Origin: Curvibacter lanceolatus ATCC 14669
GTDB lineage: Bacteria; Pseudomonadota; Gammaproteobacteria; Burkholderiales; Burkholderiaceae_C
Assembly: GCF_000381265.1 (NCBI RefSeq)
Contig: NZ_KB906253.1
Coordinates: 744,001 to 808,000 of the forward strand
Direction: 5' to 3'
Length of the DNA: 64,000 bases
Shown: piece after piece, positions 45,427 to 53,587 of the stretch
Numbering within the stretch: the first letter of the stretch is position 1
Layout of the letters: each line of letters starts with the position of its first letter
Program-made: the position numbers and the translations under genes
The notes under the pieces: model-generated
The model's input: only the letters and a program-made list of their open reading frames with translations
The model's database searches: none
What the model was told of the DNA's origin: nothing

Positions 45427-46431
45427 GTGAACAGCAAACGCCACTTTCTTCTCTCTGCCATCGCCAGCGCCCTGGCCCCCAGCGCCTGGTCGCAGGCCAG
45501 CAACACCGCCGCCACCGCATCCAGCAGCGCCTGGCTGCCCAGCCGCGCCGTCACCTGGGTGGTGCCCTACCCGGCCGGCGGCTTTGGCGATGCCCTGTCG
45601 CGCGTGCTGGCCCAGCAGCTCACACTGAGCCTCAAGCAACCCGTCATCGTCGAGAACAAGCCCGGCGCAGGCGGGCAGATCGCGGCCGCCTACGTCAAGC
45701 AATTGCCGGCCGACGGCCACACCCTGTTCTATGGCGACATCGGCCCCTTTGCCATGAACGCGGCCCTTTACCCGCGCCTGAACTACGACGTACAGAAAGA
45801 CTTCACCCCGCTGACCCGCCTGCTCACCTCGGCCCTGGTGCTGGTCGTGCCGGCCAACAGCCCGATCAAATCGCTGGCCGAGCTGCAACAGGCGGCCAAG
45901 ACCGACAAGCCCCTGCATTACGGCTCATTCGGCATCGGCAGCCAGCCTCACATCTGGATGGAGATGTACCGCCGCGAAACCGGCGGCAACCTGGAGCACG
46001 TGGCCTACAAGGGCGCCGCCCCGGCCCTGCAAGATTTGATGGGCGGCCACATCGACCTGATGCTGGACGTGGCCGCCAACAGCCTGCCCTATGTACGCGA
46101 GGGCAAGCTGCGCGCCCTGGCCGTGGTGGGCAGTGACAAGCGCCTGCGCCAACTGCCCCAGGTGCCCACCCTGGCCGAACTGGGCCTGGGCAAGCTCAAT
46201 GCCCCGGGCTGGACGGGTGTGGTCGTGCGCCAGGGCACCCCACCCGCCGTGGTGGCGCAATTGCATGCCGCCGTGGTCAAGGCCGTGCAGTCGCCCGAGG
46301 TGATGGAACGCTTTGGCGAATTCGCCGTCACCCCGGCCCCCCAGAGCCCCGCCGAGTTCAGCCGCTTCATCCAGTCAGAAACCGAGCGCTGGGGCCAGGT
46401 CATCAAGGCCGTGGGCGTGACGCTGGATTGA
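45427..46431 (+). CDS. Bug/TctC-type periplasmic binding protein
   Basis: A 334-residue protein. The GTG at 45427 is preferred because GGGGA lies 5 nt upstream of it; the ATG four codons earlier has no ribosome binding site. A signal peptide (RHFLLSAIASALAPSAWSQA) precedes the family start LPSRAVTWVVPYPAGGFGDALSRVLAQQLTLSLKQPVIVENKPGAGGQIAAAYV; then LHYGSFGIGSQPHIWMEMY and VPTLAELGLG. It delivers an unknown carboxylate to an uptake system whose membrane part is elsewhere. The SDR gene follows 4 bp later. Confidence 0.93.
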   Translation: MNSKRHFLLSAIASALAPSAWSQASNTAATASSSAWLPSRAVTWVVPYPAGGFGDALSRVLAQQLTLSLKQPVIVENKPGAGGQIAAAYVKQLPADGHTLFYGDIGPFAMNAALYPRLNYDVQKDFTPLTRLLTSALVLVVPANSPIKSLAELQQAAKTDKPLHYGSFGIGSQPHIWMEMYRRETGGNLEHVAYKGAAPALQDLMGGHIDLMLDVAANSLPYVREGKLRALAVVGSDKRLRQLPQVPTLAELGLGKLNAPGWTGVVVRQGTPPAVVAQLHAAVVKAVQSPEVMERFGEFAVTPAPQSPAEFSRFIQSETERWGQVIKAVGVTLD

Positions 46432-46435
46432 GCCC

Positions 46436-47251
46436 ATGCCTCAGGCCACCCCACTGAACGCCTCCCCTGCCGCCCGGTTCAACGATTTGTTTGACCTCAG
46501 CGGCCGCACAGTGCTGATCACCGGCGCCACCGGCGGGCTGGGCCAGGCCCTGGCCTGGGCCATGGCCCGCCAGCGCGCCCAGGTGCTGGTCAGCGACCGC
46601 GACGCCTCGGCCTGTGACGAACTCTGCCGCGCCCTGGTGGCCGCAGGGCACAGCGCGGCCGCCCTGCCCTGCGACCTGTCAGACCCCGCCCAGGTGCAAG
46701 CCCTGATCGAGGCCGCGCCAGGCCCCTTCGGCCCGCCCCAGGTGCTGGTCGCCAACGCCGGCCTGCAGGGCCCAGCCGGCCCGCTGCACCAGGTCAGCGA
46801 TGCCGACTGGGCCCAGGTCATGGCCCTCAACCTGAAAAGCGTGCACCAGTTGTGCGCCGGCCTGCTGCCCGGCATGGCCGCCAGCGGCCAGGGCAGCATC
46901 GTGCTGATGGCCAGCATCGCCGGCCTGCGCGGCAACGCCCACATCGGCCTGTACGGGCTCAGCAAGGCCGCCCTGGCCCAACTGGCCCGCAACCTGGCCG
47001 TCGAATGGGGCCCGCGCGGCGTGCGGGTGAACGCCATCTCGCCCGGCCTGATACGCACCCCACTGGCCGCCGGCCTGCTCGCCAACGACGACTTCATGCG
47101 CCGGCGCCTGGCCCAGACGCCCTTGCGCCGTGTCGGCGAACCCCATGAGGTGGCCGGCCTCGCCGTGCTGCTGGCCAGCGCCGCGGGCGCTTTCATCACC
47201 GGCCAGAACCTGGTCGTCGATGGCGGCACCACCATCTCCGACGGCAACTGA
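46436..47251 (+). CDS. SDR-family NAD(P)-dependent oxidoreductase
   Basis: A 271-residue classical short-chain dehydrogenase. The cofactor motif is VLITGATGGLGQALA (TGxxxGxG), NAG is in VLVANAGLQ, and the catalytic Ser/Tyr/Lys triad is in VLMASIAGLRGNAHIGLYGLSKAALAQL. The C-terminus ends ITGQNLVVDGGTTISDG. An Asp in VSDRDAS after beta-2 favours NAD(H). It is translated 4 bp after the Bug gene. With the FAH-type hydrolase it suggests a catabolic route for a hydroxy-acid or sugar-acid; the substrate is unknown. Confidence 0.93.
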   Translation: MPQATPLNASPAARFNDLFDLSGRTVLITGATGGLGQALAWAMARQRAQVLVSDRDASACDELCRALVAAGHSAAALPCDLSDPAQVQALIEAAPGPFGPPQVLVANAGLQGPAGPLHQVSDADWAQVMALNLKSVHQLCAGLLPGMAASGQGSIVLMASIAGLRGNAHIGLYGLSKAALAQLARNLAVEWGPRGVRVNAISPGLIRTPLAAGLLANDDFMRRRLAQTPLRRVGEPHEVAGLAVLLASAAGAFITGQNLVVDGGTTISDGN

Positions 47252-47291
47252 AGCCGTCACCCCACAGATCGAACACAGCCTGGAGCCACCG

Positions 47292-48299
47292 ATGAAATTC
47301 GCCACCCTCACCCACCCCGACGCTCGCCAGAACACCCACCTCGACGGCCGCCTGATCCTGGTCTCGCGCAACCTGCAACACGGCGCCGACGCCAGCGACA
47401 TCGCCCCCACCCTGCTGCACGCCGTGCAACACTGGGCCGCCGTGGCCCCGGCCCTGCAACAACGCTACGACGCGCTCAACACGGGCCCATGCCCCGGCGC
47501 CTTCAGCCTGGCCGGCGCCGCCTTCCTGGCCCCGCTGCCGCGCAGCCCGCAGTGGTGCGATGCCTCCGCCTTTCTGAACCACGGCCGCCTCATGGAGCGC
47601 GCCTTCAACACCCCGCCCATCCCCGATTTCGACACCATCCCCGTGATGTACCAGGGCGCCAGTGACGATTTTCTCGGCCCGCAGGCCGACGTGCCCCTGC
47701 CCAGCGAGGCCGATGGCATCGACTTTGAAGGCGAGTTTGGCGTGGTACTCGACGACGTGCCCATGGCCACCCCACCCGAACAGGCCCTGGCCCACGTGCG
47801 CCTGCTGGTGCAGATCAACGACTGGAGCCTGCGCGCCCTGGGCCCGCGTGAAATGCGCAGCGGCTTCGGCTTTCTGCAGGCCAAGCCCTCCAGCAGCTTC
47901 GCCCCCGTGGCCATCACCCCCGACGAACTGGGCGAACACTGGCGCGACGGCCGCGTGCAGCTGCCCCTGCAGGTGCACTGGAACGGCCAATGGTTTGGCC
48001 ACCCCCACGGCGGCGAGATGAACTTCGGCTTTCACCAACTGATCGCCCACGCCGCCCGCACCCGCCGCCCGAGCGCCGGCACGATCATCGGCTCGGGCAC
48101 CGTCTCCAACAGCGCACGCGAGGCCGGCTCCAGCTGCATCGCCGAACGCCGCGTGATCGAGGTGCTGGACCACGGCGCCCCCCGCACCCCCTTCATGCAG
48201 TTTGGCGACCGCGTGCGCATGGAAGCCCGCTGGCCTGGGCCAGAGGGTGAGGGGCAGGCTGGGCCGTTTGGGGTGATTGAGCAGCGGGTGGTGGGGTAG
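47292..48299 (+). CDS. Fumarylacetoacetate hydrolase family protein
   Basis: A 335-residue protein from the ATG at 47292. The FAH fold has PIPDFDTIPVMYQGASDDFLGP, then the metal-site segment EADGIDFEGEFGVVLDDVP (E-x-E). It continues with LLVQINDWSLRALGPREMRSGFGFLQAKPSSSFAPVAITPDEL and IIGSGTVSN. Family members hydrolyse or decarboxylate beta-diketo or 2-oxo acids. The 2-keto-3-deoxy sugar-acid or aromatic branch cannot be separated by reading. It is the last gene of the AraC-Bug-SDR-FAH set, 40 bp after the SDR gene. Confidence 0.9.
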   Translation: MKFATLTHPDARQNTHLDGRLILVSRNLQHGADASDIAPTLLHAVQHWAAVAPALQQRYDALNTGPCPGAFSLAGAAFLAPLPRSPQWCDASAFLNHGRLMERAFNTPPIPDFDTIPVMYQGASDDFLGPQADVPLPSEADGIDFEGEFGVVLDDVPMATPPEQALAHVRLLVQINDWSLRALGPREMRSGFGFLQAKPSSSFAPVAITPDELGEHWRDGRVQLPLQVHWNGQWFGHPHGGEMNFGFHQLIAHAARTRRPSAGTIIGSGTVSNSAREAGSSCIAERRVIEVLDHGAPRTPFMQFGDRVRMEARWPGPEGEGQAGPFGVIEQRVVG

Positions 48300-48300
48300 T

Positions 48301-48726
48301 TCAATCATCCCAGTCCTCATGTCGGACTGGCAGGTTATTCAACTCATCCCGATAGTGCTGCCACTTGGGCATGAACAGATTCATCACCGGCACAAACCGG
48401 GCGTTGTGGCTGGGCACGATCAAGTGCGCGAGTTCATGCACCACGATGTACTCCAGGCACTCCGGTGGTTTTTTGGCCAGACCGGTGTTCAGGCGGATGG
48501 CGCGGCTGTGCTCCAACTCGCCCTTGGGTGGCCGCACTGGCTCGCACAGCAAGAACATGGCTTCCAGGGCACTGTCCAGCCGATCCCGGTCCAGTGTCAG
48601 CCGATCTTTCAGCATCACTTCGGGGTCAGCGCCACCCGCGCTGTGGTCAATTTCCGAGGTGTACGCCGCAATGGCGTTTTCCACCTTCTTAAACAAGTCC
48701 TTGTCATCGACGATGACGGATACGAG
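48301..48726 (-). pseudogene. In-frame chimera: HsdR C-terminal fragment joined to the end of a YgjP-type metallopeptidase
   Basis: The open frame runs from a stop at 48727 to 48301. The upstream half (DDKDLFKKVENAIAAYTSE, then ADPEVMLKDRLTLDRDRLDSALEAMFLLCEPVRPPKGELEH) reads like the C-terminal region of type I restriction subunit HsdR. At about 48500-48511 it passes straight into RAIRLNTGLAKKPPECLEYIVVHELAHLIVPSHNARFVPVMNLFMPKW, the last ~68 residues of a YgjP/DUF45 M48-type metallopeptidase with its HELAH zinc motif. The peptidase N-terminal half and nearly all of HsdR are missing. The only usable start is TTG at 48696. I read it as a deletion scar; a small expressed protein of 131 residues cannot be excluded. 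Confidence 0.75.
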
Positions 48727-48764
48727 TCACAGTTCTTCTATTGCAAAGCCGTTTTGTTCGGTGT

Positions 48765-49517
48765 TCATGGCGCCGAATCTTCCGGTTCAAACTTGTCCCA
48801 CAGCGCCGTTTTGAACCACGCAGGCATCTCGTCTGCCTTCATTTCAATTTCTACTCCGTCCGTCACCTCTGCGATCCACACGCGCTCTGATCCCGAGTTG
48901 TCGAAGATGTATGCCCGGTCGACATAGGCAACCGCCTGCGGCAACAACTCCAGCGAACGCACGTAGCGGCTGCGAATCTTGTCTTCTGCTACCGGGTGCC
49001 CACCAGTCTCTACGCGGTATTGCACACGGGCCACATTGATTTCAGCGTCTTCTGTCGCCACAAAGTACAGGTAGGTGCGATAACCCGCCTGCTGGGCTTT
49101 GTGCAAAAACTCCACCTTGTCGGGTGACGACATGACAGTTTCAAACGTGAAAGAGACCTGCGCAGCCAGCAGCTTGTGGCGGATGAAGTCAGCCAGAACC
49201 GAAGCCCAGTACGAATTGACGACGACTGAGCCAAAACCCACCTTGCCATCCACCACCGTCAACTGCTGCGCTTGTGGCAGCAGCCCCGCCTTTGCCAACA
49301 AGGTGGACGCCTGGAGGAATGCTTGAAGCTCTGCCGCACCGGCCAAAACCTCAAAGTCGGCCAAGTTCAAGTACCCATCGGAGCGGATGGCTTTTTCGAT
49401 CTCATCCGCGTTGACATACACACCCAGCCACTGCGGCGGCAGCATGTCTTTGATGGTGCTTTTGCCCGAGCCATTGGGCCCCGCGAACATGCGCAGGCGC
49501 GGAACGGGCGCCGTCAT
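48765..49517 (-). CDS. Zeta-toxin-like P-loop kinase
   Basis: A 250-residue protein with Walker A GPNGSGKST (13-21) and NADEIEKAI after the first strand. FTFETVMSSPDKVEFLHKAQQAGYRTYLYFVATEDAEINVARVQYRVETGGHPVAEDKIRSRYVRSLELL follows. That layout (NADE, FETV, R-x3-GGHxV, IxxRY) is typical of chromosomal zeta-like proteins, which phosphorylate UDP-N-acetylglucosamine or related nucleotides in studied cases. Its start overlaps the antitoxin-like gene by 4 bp. It is intact, unlike the restriction remnants on both sides. Confidence 0.85.
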   Translation of the reverse strand: MTAPVPRLRMFAGPNGSGKSTIKDMLPPQWLGVYVNADEIEKAIRSDGYLNLADFEVLAGAAELQAFLQASTLLAKAGLLPQAQQLTVVDGKVGFGSVVVNSYWASVLADFIRHKLLAAQVSFTFETVMSSPDKVEFLHKAQQAGYRTYLYFVATEDAEINVARVQYRVETGGHPVAEDKIRSRYVRSLELLPQAVAYVDRAYIFDNSGSERVWIAEVTDGVEIEMKADEMPAWFKTALWDKFEPEDSAP

Positions 49518-49762
49518 GCCTGGCGTGCCCGAACCCGTTTGGTGCCCATCGTCACCGCAACGGGCTTGGCAATGGAGCGAATCACTCGCACCGTGCCCTC
49601 TGCAGTCGTTTCAATCAGCTGGCCGTTACGCGCCTCAATCACCTTTCCGCTGATGGTCAGCGCTTGCAAGTAGGCCCGCTTGACGGCACTGCCGGCCAAC
49701 TCGGGAATGCGGGCTTCCATGCGTTGCATGGATTCTTCGCTCATCGGAGAAGGGGTCTTCAT
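49514..49762 (-). CDS. Small antitoxin-like protein paired with the zeta-like kinase
   Basis: An 82-residue protein (MKTPSPMSEESMQRMEARIPELAGSAVKRAYLQALTISGKVIEARNGQLIETTAEGTVRVIRS and a basic end GTKRVRARQA). I do not recognise a named family, but small proteins of this kind sit just upstream of zeta-like genes. The ATGA overlap (49514-49517) gives translational coupling. GGAGCACC precedes the ATG. The role as antitoxin is inferred from position and size. Confidence 0.65.
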   Translation of the reverse strand: MKTPSPMSEESMQRMEARIPELAGSAVKRAYLQALTISGKVIEARNGQLIETTAEGTVRVIRSIAKPVAVTMGTKRVRARQA

Positions 49763-49896
49763 GGGGTGCTCCTTGGTGGGTAAGACTTATACCAGCCAGA
49801 ATCAGCACATGCACTGCAACGGATGGCGCTACACCGAATGTCTGTGGTCAAAACGGCCTCTGGCGCTTATCTATCAAGCGCAAGCAGCTACGAAAT
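49763..49896. other. Spacer upstream of the zeta-type module
   Basis: About 134 bp containing the presumed promoter of the module (AT-rich near 49785-49805). No gene is seen. Confidence 0.4.
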
Positions 49897-49992
49897 TCAT
49901 AGTAAACGAATCCGGCCAGTCAGCAACTCCTGCAGCATGCCCTGCTTGATCCCGCGGGCCTCGGCCGTCCATGCCACCGCGCAGTTCGTCAC
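49897..49992 (-). pseudogene. C-terminal remnant of a type I restriction specificity subunit (hsdS)
   Basis: Too short to be an open frame on its own, this stretch reads ARGIKQGMLQELLTGRIRLL then a TGA at 49897-49899. The I-K-Q-G-M-x-Q-E-L-L-T-G-R-I-R-L ending is a near-invariant C-terminus of HsdS proteins, from family knowledge. Upstream of ARG the sequence no longer resembles HsdS, so only about 20 residues survive. It lies upstream of the antitoxin on the same strand, the normal hsdS position in hsdM-hsdS-x-hsdR loci. Confidence 0.75.
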
Positions 49993-50435
49993 ACGATGAC
50001 CAGAGAGAAGAGTAAAGCTCGGATTTCTTAATTGCCATGAGGCGTCGCAGATTTTTTTACGTCACCGGCGATTGTGGACGACGGCGGCAGTGGTTGAGAC
50101 TGACACGCGGCAAGTTCGTCCAGATCGGAGAAATGCTCAAAATTCAAGCAAGAAAGTTCCAAAGCAAACCGCGAAGGACGCCGGTTGAGACGTTATCGAA
50201 TAGATGTGCGTCGACCTCGCCGTGTCGGTCTTGTGCGCCGGGAATCGATATGGGTATGTGCTGCTCAAGGCTCGTTTGCCTTGAATGTCTGATTCTGGCA
50301 ACGGATTCTGCATAGACAATGAATGGCTGACGTTGGCCGTTCCCAGACATCCTATCAGCCAGAAACACCACCACATCTCCAGCACCTGAACGAGAACTAG
50401 GTACGGCGTAACGAGCCCTACTGCACGCGCCCCCC
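49993..50435. other. Gene-free region of lower GC
   Basis: About 440 bp without a gene I can support. It is less GC-rich than its surroundings. A 76-codon minus-strand frame (50144-50374) exists but shows no family features. The region is probably degraded accessory DNA from the same locus as the hsd remnants. Confidence 0.5.
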
Positions 50436-52373
50436 TCACCTCACCCCCACATCCCGCGCCAACCGCCGCGCCAGGGCCGACAACGGGCAGCACAGCAGCA
50501 GATAGAGCACCGCCACCGCGCCATACACCTCCAGGTCGTGGGCGCGCCAGCCGGTGTCGGCCAGCACGGCCTTGGCGGCGTGCAGCACGTCGAACAGGCC
50601 GATGACCATGACCAGCGAGGTGTCCTTCACCGCGCCCACAAACACGCCCAGGGCGGCCGGGGCCGCCAGGCGGCGGGCCTGGGGCCAGACGATGCTGGCA
50701 AAGGCCTGGCGCGGGCGCAGGCCCAGGGCCAGGGCCGTCTGCCACTGGCTGGCCGGCAGGGCCTGCAGGGCGCCACGCAGCACTTCGGCCAATTGGGCGG
50801 CGGTGTGCAGCACCAGCACCGCCAGCGCCCACCAGAACTTGTTCGAGCCACTGGCCTCGGGCCACAGCAGCGGGCCCCAGAACGACACCAGCAGCAACTG
50901 CACCACCAGGGGCATGGCGCGTGGGCCTTCGATCAAGGCCAGGGCCAGCACACGGGCTGGGCCACGCCCGCCACGCCTGGCCCAAGCCAGCAGGCCCGCC
51001 AGCGGCAGGGCCAGCAGCAGGGCCGCTTCGGCCAGAAACAGGGTGACCAGCAGCCCCCCCCAATCGGCCGTGGGCAGGGGCTGGCCGCCGGGCCAGAGTC
51101 CGCACAGCACCGCTGCAATCAAGGCGGCCAAGCTGGCACTGCCGCAGGCCCGCACCCGCCAGCCCAGGTGCGGGCTGGGCAGCACCCACAACGCCGCCAG
51201 CCCCAACAGGCCGGCACAGGCCAGTGCGGCCTGCAGGCGCTGGGGCGCCGGCACCGTGCCCCACAGCAACAAGGGGTGGTTGGCGTCCAGCACGGCCCAG
51301 CAGGCCGCACTGACACCTTCGCAGGCGCTGGCCGGCCCGCTCCACACGGCGCCCCACACTGCCCACTGCACGCCCAGCACCAGGCCGCAGGCCAGGCCCA
51401 GCAACACACCGGCGTTGAGCAGCGCCTGCAGCGGCCGCCCCCACAGCGCGTGGGCGCTCAGTGGCAGCGGCCCGTCCAGCTGGCTCAGTCGGGCCATGCT
51501 GCCGGCCAGCCAGCCGTGCCGATTGGCGCGCTGGTTGTGCCAGGCCACGGTGGCGGCCAGCAGGCCGCTCAGGCCCAGGTAGAAGACAGCGGCCAGCAAT
51601 ATGCCCTCCAGGGCTCGGCCGGTCTGGGTGATGGTGGTGTTCAGGATGGCCATCAGGTCCTGGTAGCCGATGGCCAGCGCCAGCGTGCTGTTTTTCAGCA
51701 GGGCCAGGCATTGGTTGGCATAGGGTGGCCAGGCGCTGCGCAGGGCCAGCGGCAGCACCACGCAGCGCGCCACCGTGGCGGGGCGCATGCCCAGGGCGCG
51801 AGCGGCCTGCACCGGCCCCAGGGGCACCGACAGCACGGCCGAGCGCACGATGTCCGACAGGTAGGTGGCATGGAACACCGCCAGGCCCCACACCAGGGCG
51901 GCCAGCTCGGGGCTGAGCAACCAGCCCCCACTCAGGCCCAGGCCTTGCAACTGGGGCCACTCCAGCACCAGGCCCCAGTCGCTGCCCTCGGCAAGGTGCA
52001 GCGCGGGCACCGCCAGCCCGCGGTTGGACAACCACAGGCCCGGCAAGGGGTGCCAGGCCTCACGCAGCGGCGGCAACTTCAACAGCAGCGAGTACCAAAG
52101 AAAAAGCTGCAGCAACACCGGGGTGTTGCGCAGCAGTTCCACCAGGCCATCCAGCAGGCGGCGCACCAGGGGCTGGCGCCACAGCCGGGCCAGGCCCAGC
52201 ACGGTGCCCCCCAAGGTGGCGCCCACACCGGCCAGCAACAGCACGGTCAGCGTGTTGAGCAGGCCGGCCGCGATCAGCCAGGCAAACGAGTCATCGGCCG
52301 AAGCCGCCAGCCAGCTTTCGGCGATCTGAAAGCCGGCCCGCTGGCCCAAAAAGCCGAAATCAGGCCCACTCAT
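50436..52373 (-). CDS. Polar amino-acid ABC transporter, two permease subunits fused in one chain (AapQ-AapM like)
   Basis: A 645-residue membrane protein from the ATG at 52373, overlapping the binding-protein stop by 4 bp (ATGA). Residues about 35-300 are one HisM/AapQ-type permease (GLLNTLTVLLLAGVGATLGG, RNTPVLLQLFLWY, EAA loop ARALGMRPATVARCVVLPLALR). Residues about 330-640 are a second (LRGALQALPASQWQTALALGLRPRQAFASIVWPQARR). In known Aap/Bzt systems these are separate proteins of about 400 residues. The fusion would fix a 1:1 heterodimer. No ATPase of the polar-amino-acid type lies next to it, so it must borrow one from elsewhere or be incomplete. Confidence 0.88.
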   Translation of the reverse strand: MSGPDFGFLGQRAGFQIAESWLAASADDSFAWLIAAGLLNTLTVLLLAGVGATLGGTVLGLARLWRQPLVRRLLDGLVELLRNTPVLLQLFLWYSLLLKLPPLREAWHPLPGLWLSNRGLAVPALHLAEGSDWGLVLEWPQLQGLGLSGGWLLSPELAALVWGLAVFHATYLSDIVRSAVLSVPLGPVQAARALGMRPATVARCVVLPLALRSAWPPYANQCLALLKNSTLALAIGYQDLMAILNTTITQTGRALEGILLAAVFYLGLSGLLAATVAWHNQRANRHGWLAGSMARLSQLDGPLPLSAHALWGRPLQALLNAGVLLGLACGLVLGVQWAVWGAVWSGPASACEGVSAACWAVLDANHPLLLWGTVPAPQRLQAALACAGLLGLAALWVLPSPHLGWRVRACGSASLAALIAAVLCGLWPGGQPLPTADWGGLLVTLFLAEAALLLALPLAGLLAWARRGGRGPARVLALALIEGPRAMPLVVQLLLVSFWGPLLWPEASGSNKFWWALAVLVLHTAAQLAEVLRGALQALPASQWQTALALGLRPRQAFASIVWPQARRLAAPAALGVFVGAVKDTSLVMVIGLFDVLHAAKAVLADTGWRAHDLEVYGAVAVLYLLLCCPLSALARRLARDVGVR

Positions 52374-53419
52374 TGAAAGGGCGGCGCATACAGCAGGCCC
52401 CCCTTGTTCCACAGCGCGTTCAGGCCGCGCTCCAGTTTCAGCGGGGTCTTGGGGCCCACATTGCGATCCCAGATCTCGCCGTAGTTGCCCACCGCCTTGA
52501 GCACGTTGTAGGCCCAGCGTTCATCCAGCTGAAAGCTCTTGCCGATGCCGGGGTCCACGCCCAGCAGGCGGCGCACCTGTGGGTCTTTGCTGGTCAGAAA
52601 GCTGTCCACATTGGCCGAGCTGATGCCCAGCTCTTCGGCCGCCACCACAGCGTGCACCGTCCAGCGCACGATGTCGATCCAGTTGGTGTCGCTGTCGCGC
52701 ACCCAGGGTGCCAGCGGCGACTTGTTCACGCGCTCTGGCAGGATCACGTAGTCGTCGGGGTTGCCGGCCCGGGCCGAGCGGCTGGCGGCCAGGGTGGAGG
52801 CGTCCGACAGGTAGACATCGCAGCGGCCGCTGTAAAAGGCTTTTTCCAGCTCGACCAGGTTCTCGATCACCACCGAGCGGTACTTGAGCTTGTGCGTGCT
52901 GAACCAGTCCACCAGATTCTGCTCATTGTTGGTGCCTGGCTGCACGCAGACCTGGGCCCCGTCGAGCTGGCGCGCCGAGCTCACGCCCAACTTTTTGGGC
53001 ACCATGAAGCCCTGGCCGTCGTAGAACACGATGGCCGCCGCCGTCACGCCCAGGCCGGCATCGCGCCCCGAGGTGACCGTGGTGTTGCGGTTGAGCACGT
53101 CGATCTCGCCCGACTGCAGGGCCGGAAAACGCTGCTGCGAACTCAGCGGCACATAGCGCACCTTGTCGGCATTGCCCAGCACGGCCGCGGCCAGGGCGCG
53201 GCAAAAGTCCACGTCCAGCCCGCTCCAGCGCCCCTGGCCATCGGCCAGCGACAGGCCGGCCGAGCCCTGGCTCACGCCACAGACCAGTTGGCCGCGTTTG
53301 CGGATCGTGTCCACCGTGGTGCCGGCCTGGGCCGGGGCAGCGGCCAGCGCACTCAGGCCCAGGGCCGACAAGACAAGCAGCGACTGGCGCCAGCGCGCCA
53401 GGACAGAACGAACAGACAT
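52370..53419 (-). CDS. Amino-acid ABC transporter periplasmic binding protein (AapJ-like)
   Basis: A 349-residue protein from the ATG at 53419, with AAGGA nine nt upstream; another ATG at 53428 is too close to that site. A signal peptide ends AAPAQAG. The binding domain has VDTIRKRGQLVCGVSQGSAGLSLADGQGRWSGLDVDFCRALAAAVLG, VRYVPLSSQQRFPALQSGEIDVLNRNTTVTSGRD and VCVQPGTNNEQNLVDWF. These match AapJ/BztA, the general L-amino acid branch. The first and last parts differ little from the family length. It is coupled to the fused permease. Confidence 0.92.
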   Translation of the reverse strand: MSVRSVLARWRQSLLVLSALGLSALAAAPAQAGTTVDTIRKRGQLVCGVSQGSAGLSLADGQGRWSGLDVDFCRALAAAVLGNADKVRYVPLSSQQRFPALQSGEIDVLNRNTTVTSGRDAGLGVTAAAIVFYDGQGFMVPKKLGVSSARQLDGAQVCVQPGTNNEQNLVDWFSTHKLKYRSVVIENLVELEKAFYSGRCDVYLSDASTLAASRSARAGNPDDYVILPERVNKSPLAPWVRDSDTNWIDIVRWTVHAVVAAEELGISSANVDSFLTSKDPQVRRLLGVDPGIGKSFQLDERWAYNVLKAVGNYGEIWDRNVGPKTPLKLERGLNALWNKGGLLYAPPFQ

Positions 53420-53587
53420 GGGGGGCATCCTTGGGTTGAGGCCGTCAGCATCGCGCCCGCGCCCGTGTGCGCCTACGAATCGTTTTGAATACCGGCAGAA
53501 GAAAAACATCCTTGCGACCACCCGCCGGTGCGAAAGAATCGGCACCCACCCCTCCCCGCCTGCCCCCTCACCACGGAGCCGCCCGAC

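Noticed and set aside
50144-50374. 76-codon minus-strand open frame
   Set aside because: No family resemblance, no clear ribosome binding site, and located in degraded DNA; not supported as a gene.
50538-52376. 612-codon open frame on the plus strand
   Set aside because: Antisense to the fused permease; Gln/His/Ala-rich with no domain.
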